From contig JBJHBJ010000012.1 of assembly GCA_050485425.1 (NCBI GenBank), positions 28,595-92,594 on the forward strand: a stretch of DNA of 64,000 bases, given 5' to 3'. This document shows, one piece after another, positions 55,934 to 63,765 of the stretch; position 1 is the stretch's first letter; each line of letters starts with the position of its first letter. The notes under the pieces were generated by a model that did not search any database, was not told the origin of the DNA, and worked only from the letters and a program-made list of their open reading frames with translations. The translations under genes were made by a program, and so were the position numbers. Origin of the DNA: LSCE01 sp050485425. Lineage in GTDB: Bacteria > Pseudomonadota > Gammaproteobacteria > Nitrococcales > Aquisalimonadaceae.

Positions 55934-57463
55934 TTATGAGCCACCGCCGGCCACGGCCCGCTCGGTGACGGGCACGATGTACTGATGTACGACGTCGGTG
56001 AGCATTTGTACGGTTTCTTCGCAGTCGGGTTGTTCGCAGGGCGAGTTCACGGTAACCAGCGCGCCGTCCCGCCGGCCGGCGAATGCCCCGCGAAGCATGT
56101 TTGCCTTTACGGCGATCTCGTCATCCACCCAGCGACCCGCCACGTTGTAGCTCATTGCGACTGCCCGGCGTTGATTCAGGTAGCGATGCCGCACCACCAG
56201 CACACTCCACCCTTTCAGCTCCCCGGGGTTCCTGAGGCGCTGCTCGACGCGCCATTCGTTGCCGTCCACGACGCGGTTGCTGAACTGGACCAGTTCCCTG
56301 TCCTGCCGCTGATCACCGTAGTACCAGACTCCCAGATGGACAGGGGGGCCGGCACCATCGGCCGGCACATAGGTTTCCCTGACCACCAGGTCCGGCCCCC
56401 GCATGATCGGATTCCATAGTCCGTCACTGGTCTGGGGCTGGCGCTGGTAGGCGCCGATCTCTTCAGGCGCGGAGAGGTGGAACGCGGCTCCGCCTTGCGC
56501 CGCACCCAGCGTCAGTGCCAGGTGCGGCGCCGCCACCAGCACGATCGCCAGAGGCAGGATCACCGCCGTTCTCGTGGCGGAGGGCTTCCGGCTTTCCGGC
56601 ATGGCAGCGTCGCCCCAGGCCTGCTCGGGCGAGCGATTGGCGAGGCGGTTGGCAAAATAGAAGAAGGGCAGCAATGCCACTGCGAACAGCACCCAGCCGA
56701 ACAGTTCGTGCTCTGCAATGAGGCTGCTTTGCATGTCGGTATGGTAGCCGGCCAGAATGATGACAAAGATACGCACCCAGTTGACCAGCAGGGCCATGAC
56801 CACCGCAGTGGCATGCAGCACCACCCATTCCCGCAGTCTGGAGAAATTGAGCGCGCTGAAAAGCGTGGTCAACGTTAGCGCCACCACCAGGTAGCGCAGG
56901 CCGGAGCAGCCATCGGCCACCTCGAAGGTGCCGACGTCCAGCAACTGGATATAGACGCCGTCCACCCGGAAATGGATGCCCATGAAACCCAGCAGGAAAT
57001 CATTCACGACAACTGCCGCGTTTACGAGTGGCCGGGTGAGATAGTCCCAGATCGGTACCGCGTAGTAGAGAAAGCCGATGGGAACGGCGAGTTTCAGGCC
57101 GGCACGCCACCCCAGGCCGGCAACCACCAGCGCCCACCAGAGGAAGACGACGCCCAACTGCTGGAGGATGAGGATATTGACGATGTCAGCCAGTGCGACG
57201 GACAGGGCGGTGAGGGCGGCAAGCACCAGGCCCGTAACACTGGGCGCGAGCGGGAAACGATGCCGGCCGAGCACGCGATAGAGCAGGAAAAGCGTTACCC
57301 CCAGGACGAAAAGCCCGTGGGAATAGGCTTCGTCAAAGCGCAGCCAGCGCCCGAAGAGCCGCTCGATCGGCGTGAAATGCAGGGCAAGCACCAGGGCGAA
57401 CGCGCCAGCGATCAGCACCACATCCCATCGCCAGAGCCGGTACTTGCTGGATGCACCGTCCAT
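55934..57463 (-). CDS. xrtA: Exosortase A with fused EpsI-like domain
   Basis: 509 residues from MDGASSKYRLWRWD; the open frame extends further but through the previous gene's start region. About eight membrane helices. Catalytic triad of exosortases: Cys186 in VADGCSGLRY, Arg231 in NWVRI, His252 in EHELFGW. After residue ~300 comes a further helix and a periplasmic EpsI-like domain (~310-509). It recognises the PEP-CTERM signals of the four proteins in this window and should cleave and transfer them to an unknown acceptor. Confidence 0.95.
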   Translation of the reverse strand: MDGASSKYRLWRWDVVLIAGAFALVLALHFTPIERLFGRWLRFDEAYSHGLFVLGVTLFLLYRVLGRHRFPLAPSVTGLVLAALTALSVALADIVNILILQQLGVVFLWWALVVAGLGWRAGLKLAVPIGFLYYAVPIWDYLTRPLVNAAVVVNDFLLGFMGIHFRVDGVYIQLLDVGTFEVADGCSGLRYLVVALTLTTLFSALNFSRLREWVVLHATAVVMALLVNWVRIFVIILAGYHTDMQSSLIAEHELFGWVLFAVALLPFFYFANRLANRSPEQAWGDAAMPESRKPSATRTAVILPLAIVLVAAPHLALTLGAAQGGAAFHLSAPEEIGAYQRQPQTSDGLWNPIMRGPDLVVRETYVPADGAGPPVHLGVWYYGDQRQDRELVQFSNRVVDGNEWRVEQRLRNPGELKGWSVLVVRHRYLNQRRAVAMSYNVAGRWVDDEIAVKANMLRGAFAGRRDGALVTVNSPCEQPDCEETVQMLTDVVHQYIVPVTERAVAGGGS

Positions 57464-57479
57464 GATCACCGCCCACCCA

Positions 57480-59054
57480 TCAGAACAACCGGGTAATCTG
57501 TGCGCTGATTGCCCGCTCGGTGTATTCCCCGGCCGGGCCTTCGTTGGAATCCCGATCCTGCCAGCGCACCGTGGCACCCGCCTGCATGTTGCGGCTGAGC
57601 ATGTGCGCCAGGCTGAGCTGGGCGCCCCGCAAGGTGTCTTCACGGCCGTCTCGGAATTCGATCTCCTCCCAGCTTACGCGGGGGATGACGGCGGTCCTGG
57701 GCAACCACTGCCAGCGCCAGTAGGCTTCGGCGCCGTAGCGTTCCTCCTCGTCACCGGCAATGAGGTACTGCCTGCGGTCATGAAACAGCGAGAGCCGGAT
57801 GGTGGAGCGGCCTGTGCGGTAGACGTTGGAGGCGGTGGCCCGCTTGCTCAGGAACACTTCGTTTTCCGCCAGCACGATGGGCGGGAACGGCAGGAACTCG
57901 CCGGTATCCGGATCGGTCACGCCGCCCGGCAGGCCGATGTCTTCCGGCGCCAGCACGGTGAAGCGATCGGAGATCTGCTGGGTTTCGCGGTAGCTCAGGC
58001 TGAGCGTCTGGCGGGCGGCGCGGCGGCTGATGGAGGCGAAGTAGGTTTCACCGAAGAAGCGCTCGCCGTAGCGGGCTTCCACGCTGGTGCGGTTGTCGCT
58101 CCAGCGGAAGCCGGCTTCCCAGTAGTCGCTGCTGAAACGGTCCCATTCGCCGTCGTCCTGCAGCTCGCTTTCCACGCCGGCCCTGCCGATGAGCCGCAGG
58201 CGCCCGTATACCCGGTAGCCCAGCTCCAGGAAGGCGTCGTCGAAGTAGTCGACCCGGTCTCGCGCGCCGCCGTCGACACGTTCCGTGCGCACGCTGCCCT
58301 GCCAACTGACCGGGTCTGATTCCTGGGGGCTGAACACCAGCAGACTGCCGCTCTGGCGCGTGACGTTGCGGATATTCTCGTCGTACACCGTCCTGGAGAG
58401 GCCATAACGGAGCACGGATGTCCCCACCGGCCCGAGATCCTGATAGAGGTAGGGGCTGATGCGCATGTTCAGCGCGTCGGTCTGGTTGTCCGTGTTCAGG
58501 ATCACATCGTTGGCGAACGCGCCCCGGCTGCTGATGGGCTGCTGTTCGTAGCGGGCGCCGAAATCCAGGTAGAGCCGTTCCCGGATCAGCGTGGCGGTGT
58601 TGTCGGTACTGAGGCGGTGGAGTATGTCGTTGCGATCGGAGTCGCCCCAGTAGTGGAGCATCTGCGCTTCGTAATCCATCTGGGTGCGAAGACGGGGGCG
58701 CAGGCGGCAGAAGCTGACTGCCGGGATCAAGGCCGTGACCCAGTCGGATTCCTCCTCGCCACTGGGCGCCAGGGTGATGTTGTCGGAATACGTCTGGCGC
58801 AGGGTTAGCGACGGCGCCAGCAGGTACCGGCTCCCCTGCCGGTCGGATATGTACTGGGAAGCCAGGCCGCTGTCCTGGTCGCCGCGCCCCGGCAGCGGCA
58901 GCCGGCAGCCGGTGAGCGTGGGAATGGCCTCCGGCCCGGTACGCTCCGCGACGGCGGTGCGTGCCTGTTGCGCCGGCGCCTGGCCGGCCACGCCCAGCAG
59001 AAAGACGGCAGACAGCAGCGGCAGCCAGAGGCGCCGGCTAGCGCCCCTCGGCAT
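57480..59054 (-). CDS. Exosortase-associated outer-membrane beta-barrel protein
   Basis: 524 residues from MPRGASRRLWLPLL. Signal peptide to about residue 29 (ends APAQQ). The mature part is a series of amphipathic strands with alternating aromatic/charged residues (RLSLFHDRRQYLIAG; YWRWQWLPRTAVIP) and ends in ITRLF with a C-terminal Phe, as outer-membrane barrels do. It matches the layout of the PEP-CTERM-locus barrel family (TIGR03016 type). Probably part of polysaccharide secretion. Starts within the end of the kinase gene. Confidence 0.85.
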   Translation of the reverse strand: MPRGASRRLWLPLLSAVFLLGVAGQAPAQQARTAVAERTGPEAIPTLTGCRLPLPGRGDQDSGLASQYISDRQGSRYLLAPSLTLRQTYSDNITLAPSGEEESDWVTALIPAVSFCRLRPRLRTQMDYEAQMLHYWGDSDRNDILHRLSTDNTATLIRERLYLDFGARYEQQPISSRGAFANDVILNTDNQTDALNMRISPYLYQDLGPVGTSVLRYGLSRTVYDENIRNVTRQSGSLLVFSPQESDPVSWQGSVRTERVDGGARDRVDYFDDAFLELGYRVYGRLRLIGRAGVESELQDDGEWDRFSSDYWEAGFRWSDNRTSVEARYGERFFGETYFASISRRAARQTLSLSYRETQQISDRFTVLAPEDIGLPGGVTDPDTGEFLPFPPIVLAENEVFLSKRATASNVYRTGRSTIRLSLFHDRRQYLIAGDEEERYGAEAYWRWQWLPRTAVIPRVSWEEIEFRDGREDTLRGAQLSLAHMLSRNMQAGATVRWQDRDSNEGPAGEYTERAISAQITRLF

Positions 59055-59904
59055 ACGCACCGTAATAGCCTCCGTATTCGTCGCCGCCCATGCCGCCGAT
59101 GGACTGATTGAGCACCATATTGATGGCCTTGCCGGCATCCAGTTGATCCACGGCTTCCACAACCTGGTGGCGCAGCGTTGAGCCCGCTTTCACCACCACC
59201 ACGATCTGGCCCACGTTGGCCGACAGCGTCACCGCATCGGGGCTGGCCAGCAACGGGGGGGAGTCGAACAGAATGATGTGATTGCGATCCCTGTCGGCCA
59301 GTGCGTTGATCACCCGCTCCATCCGGTCGCTGGAGAGCAGTTCCTCGCTCAGGGCGTGGGGCTGACCGGCGGGCAGCACGGTGAGCGAGGGAATGCTGGT
59401 GGACAGCACCACTTCGTTCACGGACATGGTTTCGTCCGCCAGCAAGTCCAGCAGCCCCAGCGCCCCCTGGACACCCAGCAGGCGGCTGGCACTGGCTCTG
59501 GCCACGTCGCCGTCCACCAGCGTGACGGAGTAATCCGGATCCTGCGCGATGCTCAGCGCCAGGTTCAGCGAGGTGAAGGTTTTGCCCTCTCCGGCGATAG
59601 CGCTGGTGACCATGATGAGGTTACCGCGCTCCACCGCCAGGCCCTTGCGGCCCGTGGCATTGGCCAGCAGCGGGCGCTTGATGCGGCGGTACTGGTCCTT
59701 CAGCCCCGGCTGCATGGCGTCTGGCGGGTAGATGCCGTTGTCCCGCAGCCTGCGGAAATCGATCTGCAGCGGCCCGGTGGGGGACTGGGACGGCGGCGGT
59801 CTGCGCGGAGGCGGCTCCTGCTCCGGCGGCCGGCTTTCCTTCTGCTGGGGGGTGGTGTCGGCGGTTTTGCCGAGACGCCCCATGGCTTTCTCTATGGTGC
59901 TCAC
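59038..59904 (-). CDS. Bacterial tyrosine autokinase (CpsD/exosortase-associated)
   Basis: 288 residues. A proline-rich N-terminus (22-45) precedes the ATPase domain: Walker A SAIAGEGKT (101-109), Walker A' VTLVDGDVARAS, Walker B IILFDSPPLL. The C-terminus has a tyrosine cluster (EYGGYYGAYAEGR, four Tyr) for autophosphorylation. It controls chain length and export with the membrane protein encoded just upstream, which overlaps it by four bases. Confidence 0.93.
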   Translation of the reverse strand: MSTIEKAMGRLGKTADTTPQQKESRPPEQEPPPRRPPPSQSPTGPLQIDFRRLRDNGIYPPDAMQPGLKDQYRRIKRPLLANATGRKGLAVERGNLIMVTSAIAGEGKTFTSLNLALSIAQDPDYSVTLVDGDVARASASRLLGVQGALGLLDLLADETMSVNEVVLSTSIPSLTVLPAGQPHALSEELLSSDRMERVINALADRDRNHIILFDSPPLLASPDAVTLSANVGQIVVVVKAGSTLRHQVVEAVDQLDAGKAINMVLNQSIGGMGGDEYGGYYGAYAEGR

Positions 59905-61469
59905 AGGCTAAGCCTCCGAAGTGCTGTCTGGAGCTGCTCCGCGCCCACGTCCGCAAACATGACGCCGACCCCGATTGCCACCGCCAGGCTCATGACCGCC
60001 ATGCCGAAGATGGCAACCGCACCGAACTTCAGGCGCTTCTGGTTGCGCGTCATGACCAGGCTGACGGAACCCAGCACCGGCCGCCCCGTCAGCTCCGCCA
60101 GCAGTCGGCGGTTCTGGAACACCGGCCGCAACTGATGGAGGAAGAATGCGAACCCGCCCCCAATACCCAGGCTGATGGGGAGCAATGCCATGAGATAGGC
60201 TTCCCTGGGTGGTCCGGAGGCGGCTGCCGGCGCGATCGGCGGATCCACCAGACGGAACCGCACCTGGTTGCCCGAGGAATCGGCTTCGATGGAGAGCTGC
60301 GCGGTACTCAGCCGACCGAGCAGCATCTGGTAGCGTTCGCGCGTGACATTGTAGTCGCGGGTGAGATCGGCAAAGCGTGTTTCCACCTCGGTGATCTCGT
60401 CCACCTGGGAGCGCAGATTCTCGATACGGCGCTCCTGATCCTCGATGCGGGTCTGCAGGGCGGCGGCTTCGGAGTTCTGCTCGTTGAGCCTGATCTGCAG
60501 TTCCTGGTAGACGGGGTTGCTACTGACGTCACCACTGGTGATTCCGGAAGGTGCCGCTTCCAGGCGGTCGCGCTCGGCCTCCTGGCGCTCGATGCGATCG
60601 CGCATGGCGATGACGTCCGGGTGTGACTCGGTGTAGCGCAGCAGGAGCTCGTCCAACCGGTTGCGGCTCTCCCGAAGCTGTTCCTCCACGGCTTGCAGGC
60701 GCGGGTTGCGGACATCCTGTACCGCTTCACCGGCTTCCATCTGCTGGATCTGCTGGCGCAAGGCCGTCCGGCGGTTATTCACGGTGCGCAGTTCGGACTG
60801 CATCTGGTCAAGGTTTTCCTCCAGTGCCCGCAGGCGCTGGTAGTAATCCCTGCCCCCCTGCTCCGGCAGCAGGCCGACATTCTGGCGCTTGAACTCCGCC
60901 AGCCGTTGTTCCGCGGCGCGCAGGCGGTTCTCGTATTCCTCCACCTGACGCTCCAGGAAGTCCGAGGCGGCCGCGGAATCGGTGCGCTGCATGCCCAGCG
61001 CCTGCTCCATCATGATATCCAGCACCGACTGCACCACTTGGCGCGAGCGCTGGGGGTCGCTGGAGGTGTAGGCGATGTTGTAGACGTTGCTGCGGCGGCC
61101 CGGGGCGTTGATGCTGATGCGGTTGCGGAGGTTGTTCAGAACCTGCTGTTCTTCATATTCCGTGCGCGCACCCACCATCAGATCGCTCTCAAGCGCGATG
61201 CGTTCCAGGTTGTCCCGGCTCAACAGCGTGTTGCTCAGAAGCTCTACCCGGCTGCCGAGGTCCTGGGAGACTGCGAGATCACGCAGCAGCGGTTGAAGCA
61301 TGGACTCGGTATCCACCTGCACGCGGGACTGCACGCGGTACTCGTCCGGCATGGTGAGAATGACATAGGCACCGGCAATGGCGACCACCCAGGCAACCAG
61401 CAACGCATACCAGCGAAAACGCCAGCTGCCGCGGAGCTCGCCAAGGATGAAGGTGTAAAGCTCATGCAT
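59901..61469 (-). CDS. Polysaccharide chain length determinant (Wzc-like, exosortase type)
   Basis: 522 residues. N-terminal helix (~20-40), a periplasmic part with long coiled coils (~150-410, Glu/Arg/Gln-rich), a second helix after PPIAPAAASGPP (~430-450) and a third near the C-terminus (~480-505). The kinase is a separate protein (59038-59904). Regulates length and export across the periplasm. Confidence 0.93.
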   Translation of the reverse strand: MHELYTFILGELRGSWRFRWYALLVAWVVAIAGAYVILTMPDEYRVQSRVQVDTESMLQPLLRDLAVSQDLGSRVELLSNTLLSRDNLERIALESDLMVGARTEYEEQQVLNNLRNRISINAPGRRSNVYNIAYTSSDPQRSRQVVQSVLDIMMEQALGMQRTDSAAASDFLERQVEEYENRLRAAEQRLAEFKRQNVGLLPEQGGRDYYQRLRALEENLDQMQSELRTVNNRRTALRQQIQQMEAGEAVQDVRNPRLQAVEEQLRESRNRLDELLLRYTESHPDVIAMRDRIERQEAERDRLEAAPSGITSGDVSSNPVYQELQIRLNEQNSEAAALQTRIEDQERRIENLRSQVDEITEVETRFADLTRDYNVTRERYQMLLGRLSTAQLSIEADSSGNQVRFRLVDPPIAPAAASGPPREAYLMALLPISLGIGGGFAFFLHQLRPVFQNRRLLAELTGRPVLGSVSLVMTRNQKRLKFGAVAIFGMAVMSLAVAIGVGVMFADVGAEQLQTALRRLSL

Positions 61470-61577
61470 TGAAGCAGTTCGTCCTTAAATATACAGCTCC
61501 GTCAGCGCGGGGCCCACCTGATCGCGGAGCAAACATTCTGCCGGGGTTGACGTTCCGTGCAGGGCCTCTGCCGGGCG

Positions 61578-62195
61578 CTAGAAGAACGCCTCCGGTATGA
61601 CAATGACGTCGCCTGGCCGGAGCGTGTAATTGTGCCGCATATCCCCATCGTTCAGCAGATCATTCAACCGCAGGCGGTAGGATTGACTGTCTTCCCGCCC
61701 GCCTCGCACCAATCGGGCGCGATTGCCGGCGGCGAACTGGGTCAGCCCGCCCACCTGGATAATGGCATCGAGTACCGTCATGCCGTCACGATAGGGGATC
61801 GCCTGGGGTTGCAACGCCTGGCCGATGATGCGCACCTGGTCATCGTACGCCCCGACGAAACTCATCACCATGACTGTGACATTCGGCGTGCGGATGAATT
61901 CCGACAGTTCCATTTCCAGTTCCCGGGCCAGCGCGCTGGGCGTGAGACCCGCCGCGCGCACGTCCTGCACCATGGGGACGGAAATCTTTCCATCCGGCCG
62001 CACGGGCAACGTCACCGAGAGGTCGGGGTTGTCCCGCACGTAGATCTGGAGTTGATCGCCGGCGCCGATCACGTAATCGCTTTCGGTCGCGCCGCCGCGC
62101 GGTGGCCCCGAGGGCTGCGGCGTGGTGCCGCAGGCGGCGAGGAAGACGGCCAGCAGAGCGGCCACGCTGATACGGGTTACCTTGATCCAGCCCAT
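61578..62195 (-). CDS. Polysaccharide export lipoprotein (Wza-like, short form)
   Basis: 205 residues from MGWIKVTRIS, with AAAGGA before the ATG. Lipoprotein signal ending VFLAAC (Cys22). Poly_export domain YVIGAGDQLQIYVRDNPDLS, then SLBB-type VRIIGQALQPQAIPY and LRPGDVIVIPE. First gene of the minus-strand export block. The short form lacks the long C-terminal helix of E. coli Wza. Confidence 0.93.
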   Translation of the reverse strand: MGWIKVTRISVAALLAVFLAACGTTPQPSGPPRGGATESDYVIGAGDQLQIYVRDNPDLSVTLPVRPDGKISVPMVQDVRAAGLTPSALARELEMELSEFIRTPNVTVMVMSFVGAYDDQVRIIGQALQPQAIPYRDGMTVLDAIIQVGGLTQFAAGNRARLVRGGREDSQSYRLRLNDLLNDGDMRHNYTLRPGDVIVIPEAFF

Positions 62196-62589
62196 TGTTT
62201 CCTTTTCTCCATAAGTCGGCGTTCCCGGAGGTGCCTCCGACAACGACGGACCTCGGCACCACGGGGGACGTAACCCTTCGCGGTAACTCGGCTTTCAGAA
62301 CGAAGTTTCCCCTAACTGTGATGGCTTTACCACCTTGTTGGCAAGCCATTCCGTGTGCGAATTCACACGGTGTCAGGTTCCTTTACAACACGAAAAATAG
62401 CGCATGAAGTGTTTCCGCTTTATTTAATACGCAACCCTATGAAATGGAAAGATTATCGGTAAAGAACAGGGGCTCAGGCACGCTTCCTGCTTTCTATTCG
62501 CATGCGTAGAGTGTGCAGCCCATAAAGCAACAATCTACAGCAGGGGTTGGTATCAGCACTCACTCAGCCGTAGCTGGGAGACAAACCGA
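62196..62589. promoter_or_regulatory. Divergent control region between export operon and PEP-CTERM gene
   Basis: 394 bp without a gene. It contains the inverted repeats ATGGCTT/AAGCCAT (62321-62349) and CCGTGTG/CACACGG (62351-62370), side by side, an AT-rich stretch 62380-62460, and the plus-strand sigma-54 element at 62476. No clear promoter for the export operon on the minus strand was seen. Confidence 0.5.
62476..62491 (+). promoter_or_regulatory. Sigma-54 promoter of PEP-CTERM gene 62590
   Basis: AGGCACGCTTCCTGCT keeps the invariant GG and GC with exact spacing and the CAC of the -24 box; one base differs in each half from TGGCAC-N5-TTGCT. The -12 GC is 100 nt from the ATG. Weaker than the other three. 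Confidence 0.65.
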
Positions 62590-63183
62590 ATGAAGACAAC
62601 GACGATCACAACTGCAGTCACTGGCGCATTGGTCTTGCTGGGCGCTTCTCTCGCGGGTACTGCCAGCGCGGACCAGATTCTCTGCAAGTCGAACGAGCTG
62701 AATCACATGCTCGGGGACGACAGCCAGGTGTCCGCCTGCCTGGATGCAGGCGAAGGCAATCTGACCGGCAACCCCATGAACGACCTGTTTCTTACAGGCG
62801 TGGGCACAGGGTACGAGCCCGCCGGCAAGAGCGACGAACCGGCCAACAATCCCTTCATGATCGAATACACCCAGAATGGGTCCACCGGAACGTGGAGTTT
62901 CGATTCCTCCTTCTGGAACACCTATAGCGAGGGTGCCATCGGCTTCAAGTTCGGCACCGGCAACCAACCCGATGAATGGTTTGTGTTCTCGCTGGTACAA
63001 GGCGTGTTCTCCGGTGACTGGGAATTCGTCAATGTATTCGGACGGGGTGGCGGTTTGTCCCACATTAACCTCTATGGCAAGGGCACCCCCACCAGCGTGC
63101 CGGAACCCACCACGCTGGGCCTGCTGGGCCTGGGCCTGGTCGGTCTCGGCCTGGCCGCCCGCCGGCGCAAGCACAACGCCTGA
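62590..63183 (+). CDS. PEP-CTERM surface protein
   Basis: 197 residues. Signal peptide 1-27 (ends GTASA), then a mature part with two Cys (ILCKSNE, SACLDAG), aromatic-rich middle (GTWSFDSSFWNTY) and glycine-rich GRGGGLSHINLYGKG. Sorting signal VPEPTTLGLLGLGL plus RRRKHN. No known domain recognised. It sits beside the export block and is preceded by a sigma-54-like element. Confidence 0.88.
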   Translation: MKTTTITTAVTGALVLLGASLAGTASADQILCKSNELNHMLGDDSQVSACLDAGEGNLTGNPMNDLFLTGVGTGYEPAGKSDEPANNPFMIEYTQNGSTGTWSFDSSFWNTYSEGAIGFKFGTGNQPDEWFVFSLVQGVFSGDWEFVNVFGRGGGLSHINLYGKGTPTSVPEPTTLGLLGLGLVGLGLAARRRKHNA

Positions 63184-63206
63184 GTACCGTTTTACCGAGA
63201 GCGTTG

Positions 63207-63234
63207 AAGGCCCGCTTCGGCGGGCCTTTCTTTT
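63207..63234 (+). terminator. Intrinsic terminator of PEP-CTERM gene 62590
   Basis: AAGGCCCGC, loop TTCG, GCGGGCCTT: perfect 9-bp stem with a UUCG tetraloop, followed by TCTTTT. Confidence 0.92.
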
Positions 63235-63289
63235 GCTTGATCGCACGTTACCGGGAAACCCGGGCAAGTCTCCGGCCGTCGGCCGAAGC

Positions 63290-63491
63290 GGTGGCAATCG
63301 CCTGCGGCGATTACCCCTCTACACCGGCTCCGCTCAAACGTAGGGTGCTCAGAGCCAGAGGCGATGCGCACCGATCACGCCAATGGTGCGCATCGCTGCG
63401 CTCTGAGCACCCTACGGTCCTGACCAAAGACGGTGTCTACCCCACGCCGCATATCCTGCGGTAGGGGAGTAACCGCGCAGCGGTTGCTACC
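63290..63491. repeat. Nested palindromic intergenic element, copy B
   Basis: Same structure as copy A at 24683-24889: outer GGTGGCAATCGCC...GATTACCCCTCTAC and GTAGGGGAGTAACCGCG...GTTGCTACC, inner palindrome GTAGGGTGCTCAGAGC...GCTCTGAGCACCCTAC (63340-63415). The two copies, 38.6 kb apart, agree at most positions. Confidence 0.85.
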
Positions 63492-63515
63492 ATCGGCCGC
63501 AAGGCCGCAGCCCAT

Positions 63516-63594
63516 GTAGGGTGTGCAAGCATTCAGCTTGCGCACCAGCGGGTGCCTGCAAACGGTGCGCACCACGTTGTGGTGCACACCCTAC
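63516..63594. repeat. Single copy of the GTAGGGTGTGCA palindrome
   Basis: GTAGGGTGTGCA at 63516 and TGCACACCCTAC ending at 63594, with the inner GTGCGCACCACG...GTGGTGCAC pairing. This is the first module of the tandem array at 21991-22991, here alone and placed 24 bp after element B. Confidence 0.8.
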
Positions 63595-63708
63595 CTTATC
63601 TACACGAGGTCGCACGCTCCTGGGCACCTCCCGCGGCGTTCTCTCAAGAAGGGGAGCTCGTGTCGAATTTATTTACATCCCTCCCGGCGCGGTCCTCGGC
63701 AAACCCCA

Positions 63709-63742
63709 CCTCTGCAGGGTGTCTTCTGACGCCCTGCAGAGG
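63709..63742. promoter_or_regulatory. Perfect inverted repeat before the last gene
   Basis: CCTCTGCAGGG (63709-63719) and CCCTGCAGAGG (63732-63742), 11 bp perfect with a 12-nt loop, end 23 bp before the ATG. No T-run follows, so it is more likely a leader hairpin or operator than a terminator. Confidence 0.45.
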
Positions 63743-63765
63743 TCGTTGTGGAGAGGGTCCCTTCC

